Part shown: positions 1 to 11,652 of the stretch, in pieces
How positions within the stretch are numbered: position 1 is the stretch's first letter
Layout of the letters: each line of letters opens with the position of its first letter
Source: Toxorhynchites rutilus septentrionalis
Taxonomy: Eukaryota; Arthropoda; Insecta; Diptera; Culicidae
Direction: 5' to 3'
DNA: 64,000 nt
NCBI RefSeq assembly: GCF_029784135.1
Contig: NC_073746.1
Coordinates: 303,687,455 to 303,751,454, forward strand
Notes under the pieces: generated by a model
What the model was told of the DNA's origin: nothing
The model's input: only the letters and a program-made list of their open reading frames with translations
Databases searched by the model: none
Position numbers and translations under genes: made by a program

Positions 1-205
1 ATAATAGAATAGCTCCAACAAACAAACATTGTTGCGGAAACAAAGTATTCTCTCAGTACATTCGAGTGCATGCGTGTATATCATCTATATTTCCGTACAA
101 ATTAATCACACTGCCCTGCTTCAGTAATTATGGTGGTCATCCATTAGCACGTAGGATAACGCAACAAAAAGCCTCTACTTACTACGATGGTTGGAACATT
201 ACACA

Positions 206-849
206 ATGAGTTCCCTAGCGATCACTGTTTCTTTCCTCGTTAACCTTTGGTTTGCGTCGTTTTGTGGAGTCCGCGCGGCGGTAAGATCCCAAATTTTAAA
301 ACTCAGATCCCAAATTCAAAACCAATCGTTGCAGATGTACGAAATCGCTATCAATAGTTTCGAGCCAAACTCAAAGACTGATCCAGCCTTTATGGACTAC
401 GGTACGCTACGGGTTGCGAAGAAAAGTCGCAACCTTTTCGTGATCGCCGGAGAGTTTGAGTTTTTCACGAACATGGACGACAGTACCAAGGTTCGAGGGT
501 CAAATCATATTCGATGCGAACAATGACGTTCATCATTGTTTCTTTTTTCTAGATTGTGTACGAAATTTTCTACGGAGATAACAGCAAACCTTTGTTAAGT
601 GGGGAAACTGGATTCTGCGAATCACTGAACCATGATACCAAGGTGATGCGAAGACTACGTGAGTTGTCCAATCTGCCTGGGACCGGTGTATGTCCATTTC
701 CTAAGGGTAAATATAATATCAACAAGTACGAACTGGACGACAGTCAGCTTCCGCTGGCCATCCCGGCCGGGAAGTACACACTAAGTGTAGTGATGATTGT
801 CGAGAATGAGGTTAAGGCAGGCTACAAATTGTACTCCACAGTTTCATGA
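206..849 (+). CDS. DUF1091-family secreted protein, two (possibly three) exons
   Basis: Exon 1 runs 206-490 and exon 2 553-849, joined in phase 0 across a 62-nt GT-AG intron (491-552) with a pyrimidine-rich acceptor. The product is about 193 residues. It opens with a hydrophobic signal-peptide-like stretch (about residues 1-24) ending near GVRAA. The mature part carries the arrangement usual in dipteran DUF1091 proteins: YEIAINSFEPN, then TLRVAKKSRNLFVIAGEFEF, then in exon 2 VYEIFYGDN, the CPFPKGKYNIN block and LPLAIPAGKY near the C terminus. Family members are small secreted or extracellular proteins, some linked to the chemosensory CheA/CheB group; the exact role is unknown. The ATG at 206 is chosen because it starts the signal peptide. 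A second intron at 281-334 (GTAAGA donor, TTGCAG acceptor, 54 nt) would remove an 18-residue insert in frame and place the signal peptide directly before MYEIAINSF. No second gene is adjacent. Confidence 0.8.
491..552 (+). other. 62-nt intron of the DUF1091 gene
   Basis: The donor is AAG|GTTCGA and the acceptor TTTTCTAG|ATT. Removing it joins two open frames that together give the continuous family pattern. The frame hits a stop inside the intron, so splicing is required. The length is typical of short dipteran introns. Confidence 0.8.
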
Positions 850-3800
850 GGATTCCTTTGGGTTAAAAATATATGAAAGATCAAAAATTGTAAAGCTGTC
901 TCGAAAAACTTCACTTTCTTTCTTATCGAACCGCCTGAAGCGTGCGGAATATCTCCTCCAGCTACTACACACTTGGGACATCGGTCATTCATCACACCAC
1001 CCCACCCACATCGCTACCCTCGCCACATATGTAACAGCATGTGAGGGAGGAAAACCTGCGAGCGTGTGTGTGTGTGTGTGCGTCGTTTGTGTATCATACA
1101 TAATTCGACACAATATGGAATTTAACCCCAAAACAACTGTTTGCCTTCCGCACTTTTCCCTCGCTGTTTTCCCAGCGAGTCGATAGTCCGGGATTGGAAG
1201 CAAACAAACCGAAAGGAAGGGCCATTCCGAAGGAGTAAAAAAAAAAGCAAACGCTATTAGAGATTGAATGGGCAATTGAGCAGCGGCAGCGGCATCACAC
1301 ACGCACGCATATCACATCGAGAAGGATATTGGAAAATCGCTTTTTTATTGCTTGGGACTTGGTTTCCGCTTTCCGTGTGTCTTTTCTGTGTATGTTTTTT
1401 TTTCTCATATTTTTCCCTGCCCAATGGAAGGGTGTCTGAATTGTGTTATTTTCTTTATATTGAATGGCGTTTATAAACATGTCTTGCGGGTTGGTTCAGG
1501 AGATTTGCTCGGATGAAACGTGCCGAGATATATGTGCGAGTTTTGTGGCCAAGTTGGATACTGTCTTTATCCCATTTTTTTTTTCTGCAATGGTGAAAGA
1601 GGGTTGATTCGGACAGGAAAGGGCTTTTCCGGTTGTTTGCCGCCTTTCTTTTCTTCGTTGTTTTTTATGGAGATTTAATATATTGATATTTATCATCAAT
1701 TCGTAGATAATTTGATTGTGATTTATGGGAAAACGGATTTGGGTTGAAAAAACAGACAAATTTGCATATTCGGAGGAAGTATTACATAGACTATTGATTT
1801 GCTGTAATGGTACATTTGAATCGAAGCGGAATTTTGAAAATGACAATTTGGATCTTCTGATTTTCCGCTGAACTTAAAAAGACAAAAAATTGTTAAGAAC
1901 ATGTTACTTTCAAGACACGACCACTTAGGACGTAGGACTAGGCATTCGTTTTATTTATAATTACTTTGCTTGTTTATCATTTCGAATATTATTTATAAAT
2001 GCAACGAAAATTCATAAATAACCAAAGGGGTAAGTTTAAAAATATGCAATCGAAATTTAGAAAAATTATATATAGGCATCATCAAACGCATGAGCTATAT
2101 GAAGTTAGTAAGTAGACATAAAATTTTGTACAAAATACATGAGTGTTTTTTATACTAATAAAACGGATTTCTACTAAAGAGTAGAAGCTTGCGTGACTTT
2201 GTAAGAAGAACGATTTTCACTTGCCTTTGCGAGAAAAATTTACAGACATATGTCGCAATTTGTTTTTTTATGTCAATGTACACATTGCACTGAGTATTAA
2301 CACGTTGAGTCCAGCGTCGGTCCTTAGGGGCCGACGTTGAGCATTTGGTAGGAATGCGCTGACTGACTGGGAATGACAGTTAAAAAATAGAAAAAATATA
2401 TAATATATATGGTTTGTTTTCGGATGTTTTACGAAATGTGACTAAGTCAAATTTCTGACTATATTATATTTATACATTTATACAATTTGCAAGTTTCTAG
2501 TGGCATGCTTCATGTTGTTGAGTGTTGCCCAGTGGTATCGCTTAGAAATATCTGTTTCACATCAATCTTTTCAGTTGAATTTCAGACCACATTCGATTGC
2601 ATTTGGGATACCGAAAATTAACCAACGCCATGCCTCACAATCACATCAAGCCACTGACACTAACAGAGACGTTTTTAAATTGACGAATTTAATTTGGATT
2701 TACAACCAGATGACGCAACGAGTAAAATGATGATGTTTTGTTCTTTTGGTATAAAATTCGTTCAATTTTTTTTTTTAGAAAAATCAAAATTTATCTTCAA
2801 ATTTCTCGGTATTTCACGTATTTTTTCTACGCTAAAAAGGTTAGAAAATCACCATTGTGGCATGTATATTTTGAAGAATGGCTTGGAATAAGTGTTATAA
2901 CTTTAATTTTTTTCAACTAGGTGAACGATGAGTATCATGTGTTGCGCTAAAAATACTGAAAATCCTTCTCGTATCGGCCCTTACATTATCCATGATGTCA
3001 TCCAACTTAATATGATATCGATTTCATCACCATTATTCACAGTATTTATAACATGTATGCATTAACAATGCTAAAGTTTTCGAAGATTGTCAATGACATT
3101 GGTCCAATCGGGTGTTGAAACCATCGTAAATACACAAAGCCATAACATTCTTACCATATACTGACGACATTTAAGGTGAAGGTGGAAGCTAGCCACAAAT
3201 GGCTGCCACAATGGCGCTCATTTCTTTCATCTCCCTCCCTCACCCCTCGCCCGAAAATCAGTGATTTTGCGAAACAGTGTGAAGAAAATTATCGTTTTCG
3301 CACACTTCCCATCAAGTAATTTCAACCAAACTCTAATCGATTACTCACAAGATTTTAAATTTTCATCTGATGTCGGACTGTATAACGAAAAACGTCGGAA
3401 AACTCGAAGTAGTGCTCTGAAAGTTAAATTTTCATTTTTCAATCTTCGGCAATGGTTTTATTTGGATTGGTGAAAGCATCGTTATTTTTTCGACACTGAT
3501 GCCAGACAACATCATCGAAACAGCTATAAAAACCACTCAATAAAATGTTATTCCTGAGTCATAGCGTTTCATGTCATGAAAATCAATAGAATAATATTGT
3601 GTTGATATCAACACAATTATTATTTTTACGTTTAATGGGTATATAACGTAAGTTTTAGCAACTTTAACATTGGTTAAGCAAATTGTATTGTAGAGCTCGG
3701 AACACTGCCACGGCTGCCTATGTTTTCAAAACATATGTTTTTCAAAACAGTAAACGGAAAAGTATTACATTCAATCAAAATGCCTCGGCCAACGAAGAGA

Positions 3801-5160
3801 AGGGGTAAGGCTCTCCAACGTGAGTATGTGAAAACAATACGATCAACGAAGGAAAATATTAAGGAATTATCAACATCGAGTTACTTTGCCGAAGATCTGG
3901 TTAATACCAAAAAAGCCCCAATTCGCATGTGCTATAAAATTTGCTCATGTTACGCTTGCGTATAATCAGAATTTTACTCCATATGCAAATGCACCTTCTA
4001 TATTGCAGCATCTCTTTACTAACAGATTGTAATAAGATTATCTAACCAGATTATAGAATCCAATAAAGGATTTTCAAATAGGAATTACGGAGGCGTAGAA
4101 CAGGTAGAACAAGAAAGAGTGAGGTAGGTAACAGTATAGGCAAACTCTATCTGAAGTTTGTCGGTAGAAATTAAGACAAATAATGTTATCGTTAAGAGAA
4201 GTAGAATAAAGAGAAAAGAGTCGGGAGTTAGACGTTGAAGAGAGCAGATGTTTCTCTTACAATTAAAATAAAATTCAGTGGCCTAAACCACTCGATCCGT
4301 TTCAATATATATTTAGATTCGCAATTGTTCATCGGAACATACCGTTCATACATTTTACTTTAGTATTGAATTGTTATTTTTTCAAATGTATTCAAAGACT
4401 CGTGTCAATGAAGCGCCACACAGTCTGATAAGTGAATTGATCTATTTACGTGTGCTTAGCTCTTCTCTCACAAACACTATTACCCCATTTTACACGTGGT
4501 TTTACCTATACTACTACAATGGCTTCCTCCCACCTTCACCTTAATGATTGAAATTCATCCAAATAGAAATAAAATTAATAATCGCGACCGAATCTTGCTT
4601 TTCAGTGCGTAAAATAAACAAATGCCATCACCATTGTGGTTCTGAGCTCTGATGTAGGTGTCGCATGAGCTGATTCAGCTTTGCGTAAATCCGTCAATTG
4701 TTCAAGCAAGCAAGGTATTCGTCACAGTCGGAACGATTTGGCAGAATGCTTCTTCGCCGTCCAAGCCTACGTAATCCTTAGCAATGTTTGTGAATGTGCG
4801 TGCAGATCTTACTCTTTTGTTTGCATTTCCACTTGAACCACCGACTTGCGTTGCCATCTCGGAGTAACTTCAGAAGTAACTGAATAAGCAAGGCACTGTC
4901 TCAATGAGAAAATCACACACTTATCGGGATATTGAAAATGAACAGTCACAACATTCCTGACAATTCAATGGCAATGAATAAATGTGAATGAATTCTCATG
5001 ACTCGAAATTATAAAAAAGCTCTGATTGAACAGAATAAATATGAATGAACACAGTTGCAAATTTGTTCCACGTCGAATGAATGACAGCAGTATCAACAAG
5101 CGGAATAGACGCGTTACACTGATAAAAATTTATTTTCAATATTAGTTGACAAGCTCAATA
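850..5160. other. No gene recognised; non-coding, AT-rich
   Basis: I see no convincing coding region. Small features: a (GT)n run at 1064-1080; a GC-rich hairpin at 2315-2336 (arms CGTCGG/CCGACG); and a 30-bp stretch at 2141-2170 (GAGTG, a T-run, then TATACTAATAAAACGG) that recurs at 5549-5579 and so belongs to a dispersed repeat. Open frames here are short, with no family signature. Confidence 0.6.
2315..2336. repeat. GC-rich hairpin in AT-rich DNA
   Basis: CGTCGG at 2315-2320 pairs with CCGACG at 2331-2336, extended inward by CC/GG around a small loop. It lies in AT-rich flanks. It could be the inner part of an old MITE; no paired terminus was found. Confidence 0.45.
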
Positions 5161-5289
5161 TTTCCATGCCATCCTATAGCCATCTTCCATTCATCGCCAT
5201 TCAACCAGCACCAAACAAGCGTCCCACAGAGAGCGCAAACAGTATCACACAGATACATCGACAAAAATTAAACATCGCGAGAATGACCG

Positions 5290-5555
5290 TTCATGAGAAA
5301 ACGTTTCTCGAATTCTTGGGCAAAGCCGTTAACAAAGCTAGAAGATTGTTGCATTGGAATGAGAAAAAGTGAAATTGATCCGGTAACAAATCACCGTTTC
5401 AGAAAACAAACATTTGCAGGATTGGTGGACAAAAATTGGATGCCTAAAAGAGTAAACGGTTCGCCCGCATTTCAGGCACTTCGATGCATTGTTTCTAACG
5501 ATCGCACTATGCCTCACTCATCGGTATGCGTCGAGCGATTTTTTTTCTGAGTGTT
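5290..5555 (+). pseudogene. hAT-superfamily transposase C-terminal relic
   Basis: The frame around 5293-5550 ends with NGSPAFQALRCIVSNDRTMP followed by HSSVCVERFF. This matches the hAT C-terminal dimerisation region, where a G-S-P-x-F-x-x-L stretch precedes a conserved 'PHSSA-x-VER-x-FS' signature. The preceding residues (FSNSWAKPLTKLEDCCIGMR) fit the spacer in such proteins only loosely. The frame stops right after the signature and no N-terminal zinc finger or catalytic part is visible, so this is a fragment. The identification rests on one motif. It lies directly upstream of other transposon relics and runs into the small repeated stretch at 5549-5579. Confidence 0.4.
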
Positions 5556-6493
5556 TTTTTATACTAATAAAACGGATTTTTCTCTGCAACGAATTTTTTC
5601 GATGGTACAAATTATTGAAAGAAAAAGTACAGATAAAAAATATGTTTACTTTTTTCGGTACAGATGAAAATGTGCCACACTGGTTGTATTGCATAGATGT
5701 CATCCTTGGTGGAGACAGTTTTGTGACTGGAACGTGACACCAAATCACACCTAGTATTACAGTAGAAGAATCATTTTGCTTGTGAGCCCAAGCCTTTGAA
5801 TTAGGAGCTTTGTGTTGTACTGTATGAAGGATGCAAGGTGATTCTTTTAAAAATCTTAATTTAAATACCTTCACAGAAAATCAAATTTTTCCAAAATGAA
5901 GCCATTTTATCAAATTTGACATCTCTGCTACTGATAGTGCCTGGTTTTTAATTGTGTTTGCTTGGAAAAAAATTGAATTTACACTGAAACCATTCAACTT
6001 CTTATTTGGCTGAATTTTCCAGATTTGTAGATTATTTTCGAGTCTCGAAAGAAGTTTTTGAATATCTACTCAACAAAGTCGAGAGCAGAGATGCCAACCT
6101 TCCTGATTTTTCAGGATTTCCCAGACTTTTTGGCACACTCCGTGATATCCTGACAAACACTCGATTTTCCCTGATTTTACTGAAATGTTCCTGATTTTTG
6201 TAGTTTTTACTTCCTCAGAATAAAAATTACCCGTAATAAATATTTACACTGGAAATGTTGAAAATGAGAATTCTTCTAACAGCTTACATGAAATAAGCTA
6301 TTCGGTCCGCACTTCTATAATACTTACTATTTGTTCGATTATTATATATCTATTCCGAAGCGATTCGTGTTTCCGGAGGGAACATTGTCATCATTGTTAA
6401 ATCTTGACGAAAAATACATTATCAGATTAGAATGTCCAAAAATAATTTCAAATCGTTATATTTTGAATTGAAATAATTATTAATTATTTTTTT

Positions 6494-7697
6494 GACGTGG
6501 GACTACGTCTAACCGGAGTATATAGGGGGGTAAAATGAAAACCTAAACATAGAACATACAGGAAAAAATGAAAGATTCCGAATGCTTATAACTCGAACAT
6601 TTCTTACTGGATCGGAAAGATGTTTGCATCAATTGATACGGAATATTTGTACGCTTCTATCGCTGTTGTTAATTACTAATTTTTAATTAGATAAACAATT
6701 GAATAACTGTAAAATGTTGAGCGTTATCTAAACGCCCTAACTACTTCGTTTTGATTGGCCCGTTGTACAGTTTCCCCAATACAGCCATCTAAATCGAGCA
6801 GCCGTGGGAAAATCGGCATCGCAAACACATGAAAGAATGGGGATTTTTGTTCGCACCGAAATGTGTTCCCTAACACAGACTTCAAAACCAAGCAGCGTTA
6901 GAGAAATTGGCATTGCAAATACATGCATGTCGGGGGTATTTTTGTCCCGACTGAAATGTGTTTCCCTAACACAGACTTCAAATCCATGGAGCGTGGGGAA
7001 ATTGGCACCGCAAATACATGCAAATCGAGGGCATTTTTGTTCCAACTGAAAAGTATTTCCCCAGCACAGACTTCAGAATCAAGGTGTCTGAGGAAATTGG
7101 CATTGCAAACTCATGCAGATCGGGGGTATTTTTCTTCCGACTGAAATATGTTTCCCTAACACAGGAGCGTAGGGAAATTGGCATTGCAAATATATTGAGG
7201 TCGGGGACATTTTTGTTTCGGCTGAAATGTGTTTCCCCCAACCCAGACTTTAGAACCAAGGTGTCTGAGGAAATTGACATTGCATATTCATGCAGGTCAG
7301 CGGTATTTATGTTCCGACTGAAATGTGTTTACCTAATAAAGACTTCTAAACCAAGGTGTCTGGGGAAATCGGCGTTTCAAATACACGCAAATCGGGGTCA
7401 TTTTAGTTCTGACTGAAATGTGTTTGCTAACACAGACATCAAAACCAAGATGTCCTCACACCAAACGTGAAAGGGCTGTCATTAAATTTACTTGTAACGA
7501 AGAACATAATCTATTGCATGAATTGATCTTACATGGCATTATACGATCTTTTTGCTCACAAAGCAAATATATTGAATCCAAATGAATTTGGAAATTGTTC
7601 CATTCAATCATAATTTTAATCAATACAAACAAATGATTGCTAAGCTAAGGTAGTCCCACGTCAACCTTGCGGTTATATCATAGATATAGCCTACCCA
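6494..7697 (+). mobile_element. Modular element M1 (GACGTAG family), inserted between T-runs
   Basis: It starts GACGTGGGACTACGTC directly after a T7 run (6487-6493) and ends GGTTATATCATAGATATAGCC plus CTACCCA directly before a T6 run (7698-7703). The right end holds TACCTTAG/GTAGTCCCACGTC-like sequence facing the left end, so the outer ~16 bp are inverted. The interior has a 300-bp AT-rich leader and a seven-unit tandem array (6797-7440). There is no coding capacity. The leader matches M6 (minus orientation) closely. Class is not resolved; the T-run flanks are consistent with a T5-T7 target duplication. Confidence 0.6.
6797..7440. repeat. Seven-unit tandem array, about 94-bp period, inside M1
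   Basis: The landmark 'GGAAATTGGCATTGCAAA' recurs near 6805, 6900, 6993, 7088, 7170, 7267 and 7360, a spacing of 93-97 bp except one 82-bp unit missing about 12 bp. Each unit also has a 'TCGGGGGTATTTTTGTTCCG' block and 'TGTTTCCCTAACACAGACTT'. Several antisense open frames here (for example 6737-7045 and 6978-7280) are only by-products of the repeat. Confidence 0.8.
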
Positions 7698-9024
7698 TTT
7701 TTTAATGTTGTTCTGACTATTAACTTTACCATTTGTCTACACATTTCTTGATATTACCAAAAAATCCAGTCATTATAATACAAAATCATTATACAGTTTT
7801 CTGTTCAATATTTTTCACAATTTTAAAACAAAAACCAGTTCCTCTATTACATGGTATACATATTCGATGCGGAGAAGTAAAATTTTATTGATAATTCTTA
7901 GTTCAAAAGTGCGTTTATTCCAATTGAAGTATCAAATATGATTTTTGCTTCACAAAGACAGAACACGAAACTCGATGCCGCCAACGCGAATTCAATAAAT
8001 GAACATACAAGAAAGTGCTGCGACTTTTTTTTCCCACTTCTTTTTTCAAGGATGACAGCTTGTCATACTTTGTCCCTACAAAGTTCTTTCAAGGGAAAAA
8101 ACTATGAACAGCATTAAAAACCTTGAACAGTTTCGCCAAAAAAGCAAACATTTTGAGATGATAAAATTTATATGCTGCGTGAAAGATGACGAATGATTGT
8201 GGAATAAAACTGTGCATATAAAATTGAAATTAAAAACAAAAATGTTGCTTTTCTTTTCCTAAAAATAAGCACGAACATTCCGGACAATCCAATATTAAGT
8301 ATCCTGATTTCTCCGGATTTTTTTTTCATTTTTTCTGACTTTTGAAAATTTTAGGTTGCAACCCTGGTTGAGAGCAAATCTGTTTTTGTTGGATCTTCAT
8401 CGGTGCTGCCAATAATTAAGCTATCAGCAGCGTTGAGATTCTTTGGTGAAGGCAGTTACTAAAGATGCGTAGCAAATGACTTATTCGCGGAAGTGGCGCA
8501 ACCTACACTATCGGAGGCATTGGCATCCATATTTTTTTCATTTTGGAAACGGAAGTTTGTCCGACTGCCATACAATTTCCTCTGGATGAGGAGCGATTGC
8601 GGTTAAATATGGCTTCTATGAGAAAACATGACAAATTTGGTGTGTTAATGGTACTCATATTCATATTATTTCACCTCGTGCGGAAGTTCACCAGTTATAT
8701 AACAATGGAAAAAAGAATTCACAGTACACCCAAAATTGATTTTAGCTCATGTTTTGCCATCCCGATTTATGACATTAAATGAGACATAAAATAACAGAAA
8801 ATGTCATGACTCACAAATACTGGTAAGCATTTGTATAATATACATGGTACAGCAATATAAGGTTAATACGAGCGAGTGAAACAAAAGACAAATAAGCCTT
8901 CGGATACCTTGCCACATACAAGGCCCAGACCGAGATAGATATTATTCTCCTTCATGCGCTCCATTTTACTCTTATATAATACTTTCCAACTAGATTTATA
9001 ATCAGGTGCAATATTATCACGTAT

Positions 9025-9140
9025 TTGCTGAACAACTGCTGAGGCATCATTAGCCATGTGGATAACGTGGTCGTGTAAAATAGCTTTGCATTCCAGCCGG
9101 CCTTGGTTCGATCCCCATTGACGTCGTATGGACTTTTTTT
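9025..9140 (+). mobile_element. Possible tRNA-related SINE fragment
   Basis: GGTTCGATCCC near 9109-9119 matches a pol III B box, with an A-box-like GATAACGTGGTCGTG about 50 bp upstream and a T9 run shortly downstream (9126-9134). The spacing suits a tRNA-derived promoter, but no cloverleaf can be drawn and no flanking duplication was found. It is not one of the two better SINE copies below. Confidence 0.3.
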
Positions 9141-9288
9141 TTGCACAATCCCAAATGAAATGAGAAAAGAACACAGAAAGAGAAGTCTACACGCAAACAT
9201 ACAAATTTTTAAGCTTTTAAAACAGCTCATTATTTGCGCATTTGACTCTCCAGCACACTAAATGGCATCATTTCTGCCAAAGATGACA

Positions 9289-11652
9289 TTTTTTTTTATC
9301 CAAAATATATATTTTATTAAGGCTCATATGGCGTCAGCCTAACGGGGCCGGGAGTTCAATATTTTGACAATGTTTGCTTAGACTATGTTAGTAATATGTA
9401 ACCGATTACTCGCGGTTGACTCGAGGTTAGTATTACAAGTGTTCTCATAATTGGTATGTCGCAGTCTTCGATGCTCTATACGTGTGCCCGACACGGGATA
9501 CTTCCTATTGGGATGCAGCTGACCATTAATCAGCAACGCCCCCCTTGTCTGTACCCCATATCTAGCGTGGTGCGTCTTTCTCGACTCGAGGAATCCAGGA
9601 TAGAATGGTCACTAGCCGGCGCAATCATCAGTTCGTGTAGAACTGTCATGAGCAGTACAACCTTTGGCTCTTGTTGAATGATCAGTGGACTGCACAACCT
9701 TTGGCCCCTGTATCTGTAAAGAGTGTGTGTATGTATTGCCGCGACTAAGTAAAAGTTTATCGTTTGGATAGGAGGGATATGAAACGGGGACACAACGAAG
9801 GAAACATCATTAAACGTTGACATCGGCGTTTCTGAGGAACAGGTATAGATGAAGCAGAAGATCAGGATCCCGGCTACCTAAGATATCCCGGACGGGGATA
9901 TCCGATTGTCTGCCTTGTGCTCTCAGTGCTCTAGAGAGCTGAGAGCGAGCAGCATGGAACCGGATACACGACCAGACAACATGCTCGACGTCGTGGTAGC
10001 CATCGCCACAATCACAAAGATTGTTTGCTGCGAGCCCAATGCGATAGAGATGCGCGTTTAGGTTGTAGTGATTGGACATAAGCCGAGATATCACGCGAAT
10101 GAAATCACGACCTACATTCAATCCCTTGAACCATGCACTCGTCGAGACCTTAGGGATAATCGTGTGTAACCAACGACCGAACTCATCACCACTCCACATG
10201 CGCTGCCAACTTACGAGCGTATACTGACGAGGAATGTGAAAAAATTCGTTATAAGCAATTTGCCTTTCAAAAAGTGTGCCTTCTGAAGCGCCCACCTTAG
10301 CTAGCGAGTCCGCTTTCTCATTCCCCGGTATCGAGCAATGAGAGAGAACCCATGCTAAGGTAATCTTGAATAATTTTCCGACCAAAACACTCAATAGTTG
10401 TCTTATTCTTGTTAGGAAATAAGATGAGCGTTTATCAACTTTCATTGAGCGGATTGCCTCTATTGAGCTGAGACTGTCTGAAAAAATAAAATAGTGGTCG
10501 ATGGGCAATGTTTCAATGATCCCTAATGCGTAATATATAGCACCCAGTTCAGCGACATACACGGAACAAGGATCTTTGAGTTTGAAAGAGGCACTGGAAT
10601 TTTCATTGAAGATGCCGAAGCCAGTGGACCCGTTTATGAATGAACCGTCAGTAAAGAACATTTTATCAGATCTAACTTTCCCATATTCTGCCGAAAATAT
10701 CGGCGGAATAGAATCGGAGCGTAGGTGATCTGGGATTCCATGGATTTTTTGTCGCATGGACAGATCAAAAATGACAGAGGAATTGTGGAAGTATGTTGAA
10801 GGGTGCATGTCGTGAGTAAGGTACTCATGGTATAAAGACATAAAACTTGACTGAGGAGTCAGTTGGAGTAGATTTTCGAAGTTATCAATTACCAATGGAT
10901 TCATGATCTTGCAACGGATGAGAAATCTGTAGGATAAATCTGCGAACCGAAGAGTAAGCGGGGGTACTCCTGCCAAAACTTCGAGACTCATCGTATGTGT
11001 CGAATGCAAACACCCCATGGCTGTATAGCTAAGTCATGGCTGTACATTTAAGTCGGGGGCGTTTTTGTTCCGGCTGAAATTCAAAAAACGTATTGTATTC
11101 TCTCCAGCTTGAGAATATGAATCCTGGCAGCTGATCGGAAGCAAAAACTGCCATATTCTAGCACTGATAATATCGTTGTTTTGTACAACTGAATGAGGTC
11201 TCCTGGATGGGCACCCCACCATGTTCCGGTTATTGTTTGGAGAAAATTGATTCTTTGCTGGCATTTCTGTTTCAAATACGCAATGTGTCTCCCCCAGGTA
11301 CACTTAGAATCAAAATATACACCCAGGTATTTGAAAAACATAGAGTGTTGAATCGTTTTGCCGGATAGGTGAAGCTGGAATTGGGCGGGTTCGTGCTTCC
11401 TAGAAAAAACGACCATTTCAGTTTTCTCCGTAGAGAATTCGATACCCAGCTTGAGAGCCCACGTGAACAGATTGTTCAGGGTATCTTGCAACGACTTTTG
11501 CAGAACGACGGGATTAGTACCGGTGATGGAAATAACTCCATCGTCTGCAAGTTGTCTCAGCGTGCAGTCTCTAGTTAGACAATCATCCATATCATTGACG
11601 TAAAAAACTGTACAAGAGGGGGCTTAGGCAGGAGCCTTGTGGTAGGCCCACA
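9289..11652 (-). mobile_element. I-like non-LTR retrotransposon copy A, 5'-truncated
   Basis: On the minus strand this runs from within the RT domain (upper end near 11652) through RNase H to a 3' UTR ending AGCCTTAATAAAATATA and an A9 tail (T-run at 9289-9297). It matches copy D nearly base for base over 62220-64000. Compared with D it is cut at the 'MGLPQGS' region of RT. TTTCTGCCAA occurs on both sides (9271-9280 and 11668-11677), a possible target duplication separated from the tail by 8 bp and from the 5' break by about 16 bp of filler. Confidence 0.75.
9810..11590 (-). pseudogene. RT (C-terminal part) plus RNase H of I-like copy A
   Basis: Two minus-strand frames cover this. 11590-11081 gives the RT palm after the catalytic LADD (LRQLADDGVISITG), then EKTEMVVFSRKHEP, FKYLGVYFDSKCTWG and the GTWWGAHP-type thumb. 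11018-9810 resumes with GCLHSTHTMSLEVLAG, then RNase H (FFTDGS, the AELGAIYYAL helix, FSDSLSSIEAI, SHCSIPGNEKADSLAK) and a C-terminal CDCGDGYHDVEHVVWSC zinc-knuckle-like motif. The two frames are separated by an abnormal segment (about 11023-11084) that replaces about 17 bp present in copy D and contains sequence resembling the M-family module. Also lost relative to D: about 27 nt near 10770. The copy cannot retrotranspose by itself: endonuclease, most of RT and ORF1 are absent. Confidence 0.8.

Larger units (their letters stand above)
6086..8366. mobile_element. hAT-type non-autonomous element with 8-bp target duplication, containing M1
   Basis: The left end is CAGAGATGCCAACC and the right end, read inward from the other strand, is CAGGGTTGCAACC: imperfect terminal inverted repeats of the hAT 'CAG-x-G-x-TGCCAACC' type. 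The 8-bp flanks are GTCGAGAG (6078-6085) and GTTGAGAG (8367-8374), one mismatch. hAT elements make 8-bp duplications, and the HARBI1 frame continues across if one flank copy is removed. No transposase frame of its own is present. Without the nested M1 element it is about 1.07 kb. Confidence 0.7.
6006..8640 (+). pseudogene. HARBI1/PIF-Harbinger-like transposase relic, split by a hAT MITE
   Basis: The 5' part (6006-6085) encodes FRVSKEVFEYLLNKVES, the usual opening of HARBI1-like nucleases. The frame resumes exactly after the inserted MITE at 8367: LPIIKLSAALRFFGEGSY, then a stop (TAA, about 8459), then RCVANDLFAEVAQPTLSEAL and, after a frame change, EVCPTAIQFPLDEE. That order (YLL-x-KVE, ALRFFA-x-GSY, F-x-VAQPTLSEAL, P-x-x-I-x-FP) matches the N-terminal half of Harbinger transposases. 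The catalytic DDE portion is not visible. At least one stop and one frameshift, besides the 2.3-kb insertion, make it a dead copy. No ATG is visible at the N terminus; the 5' limit is uncertain. Confidence 0.6.

Noticed and set aside
6797..7440. CRISPR-like array
   Set aside because: Units are long (94 bp), contiguous and diverged, with no unique spacers, in a eukaryotic genome inside a transposable element.
11369..11578. Plus-strand frame (and its mirror at 62290-62499)
   Set aside because: Antisense shadow of the RT domain in copies A and D; identical mirrored frames appear in both.
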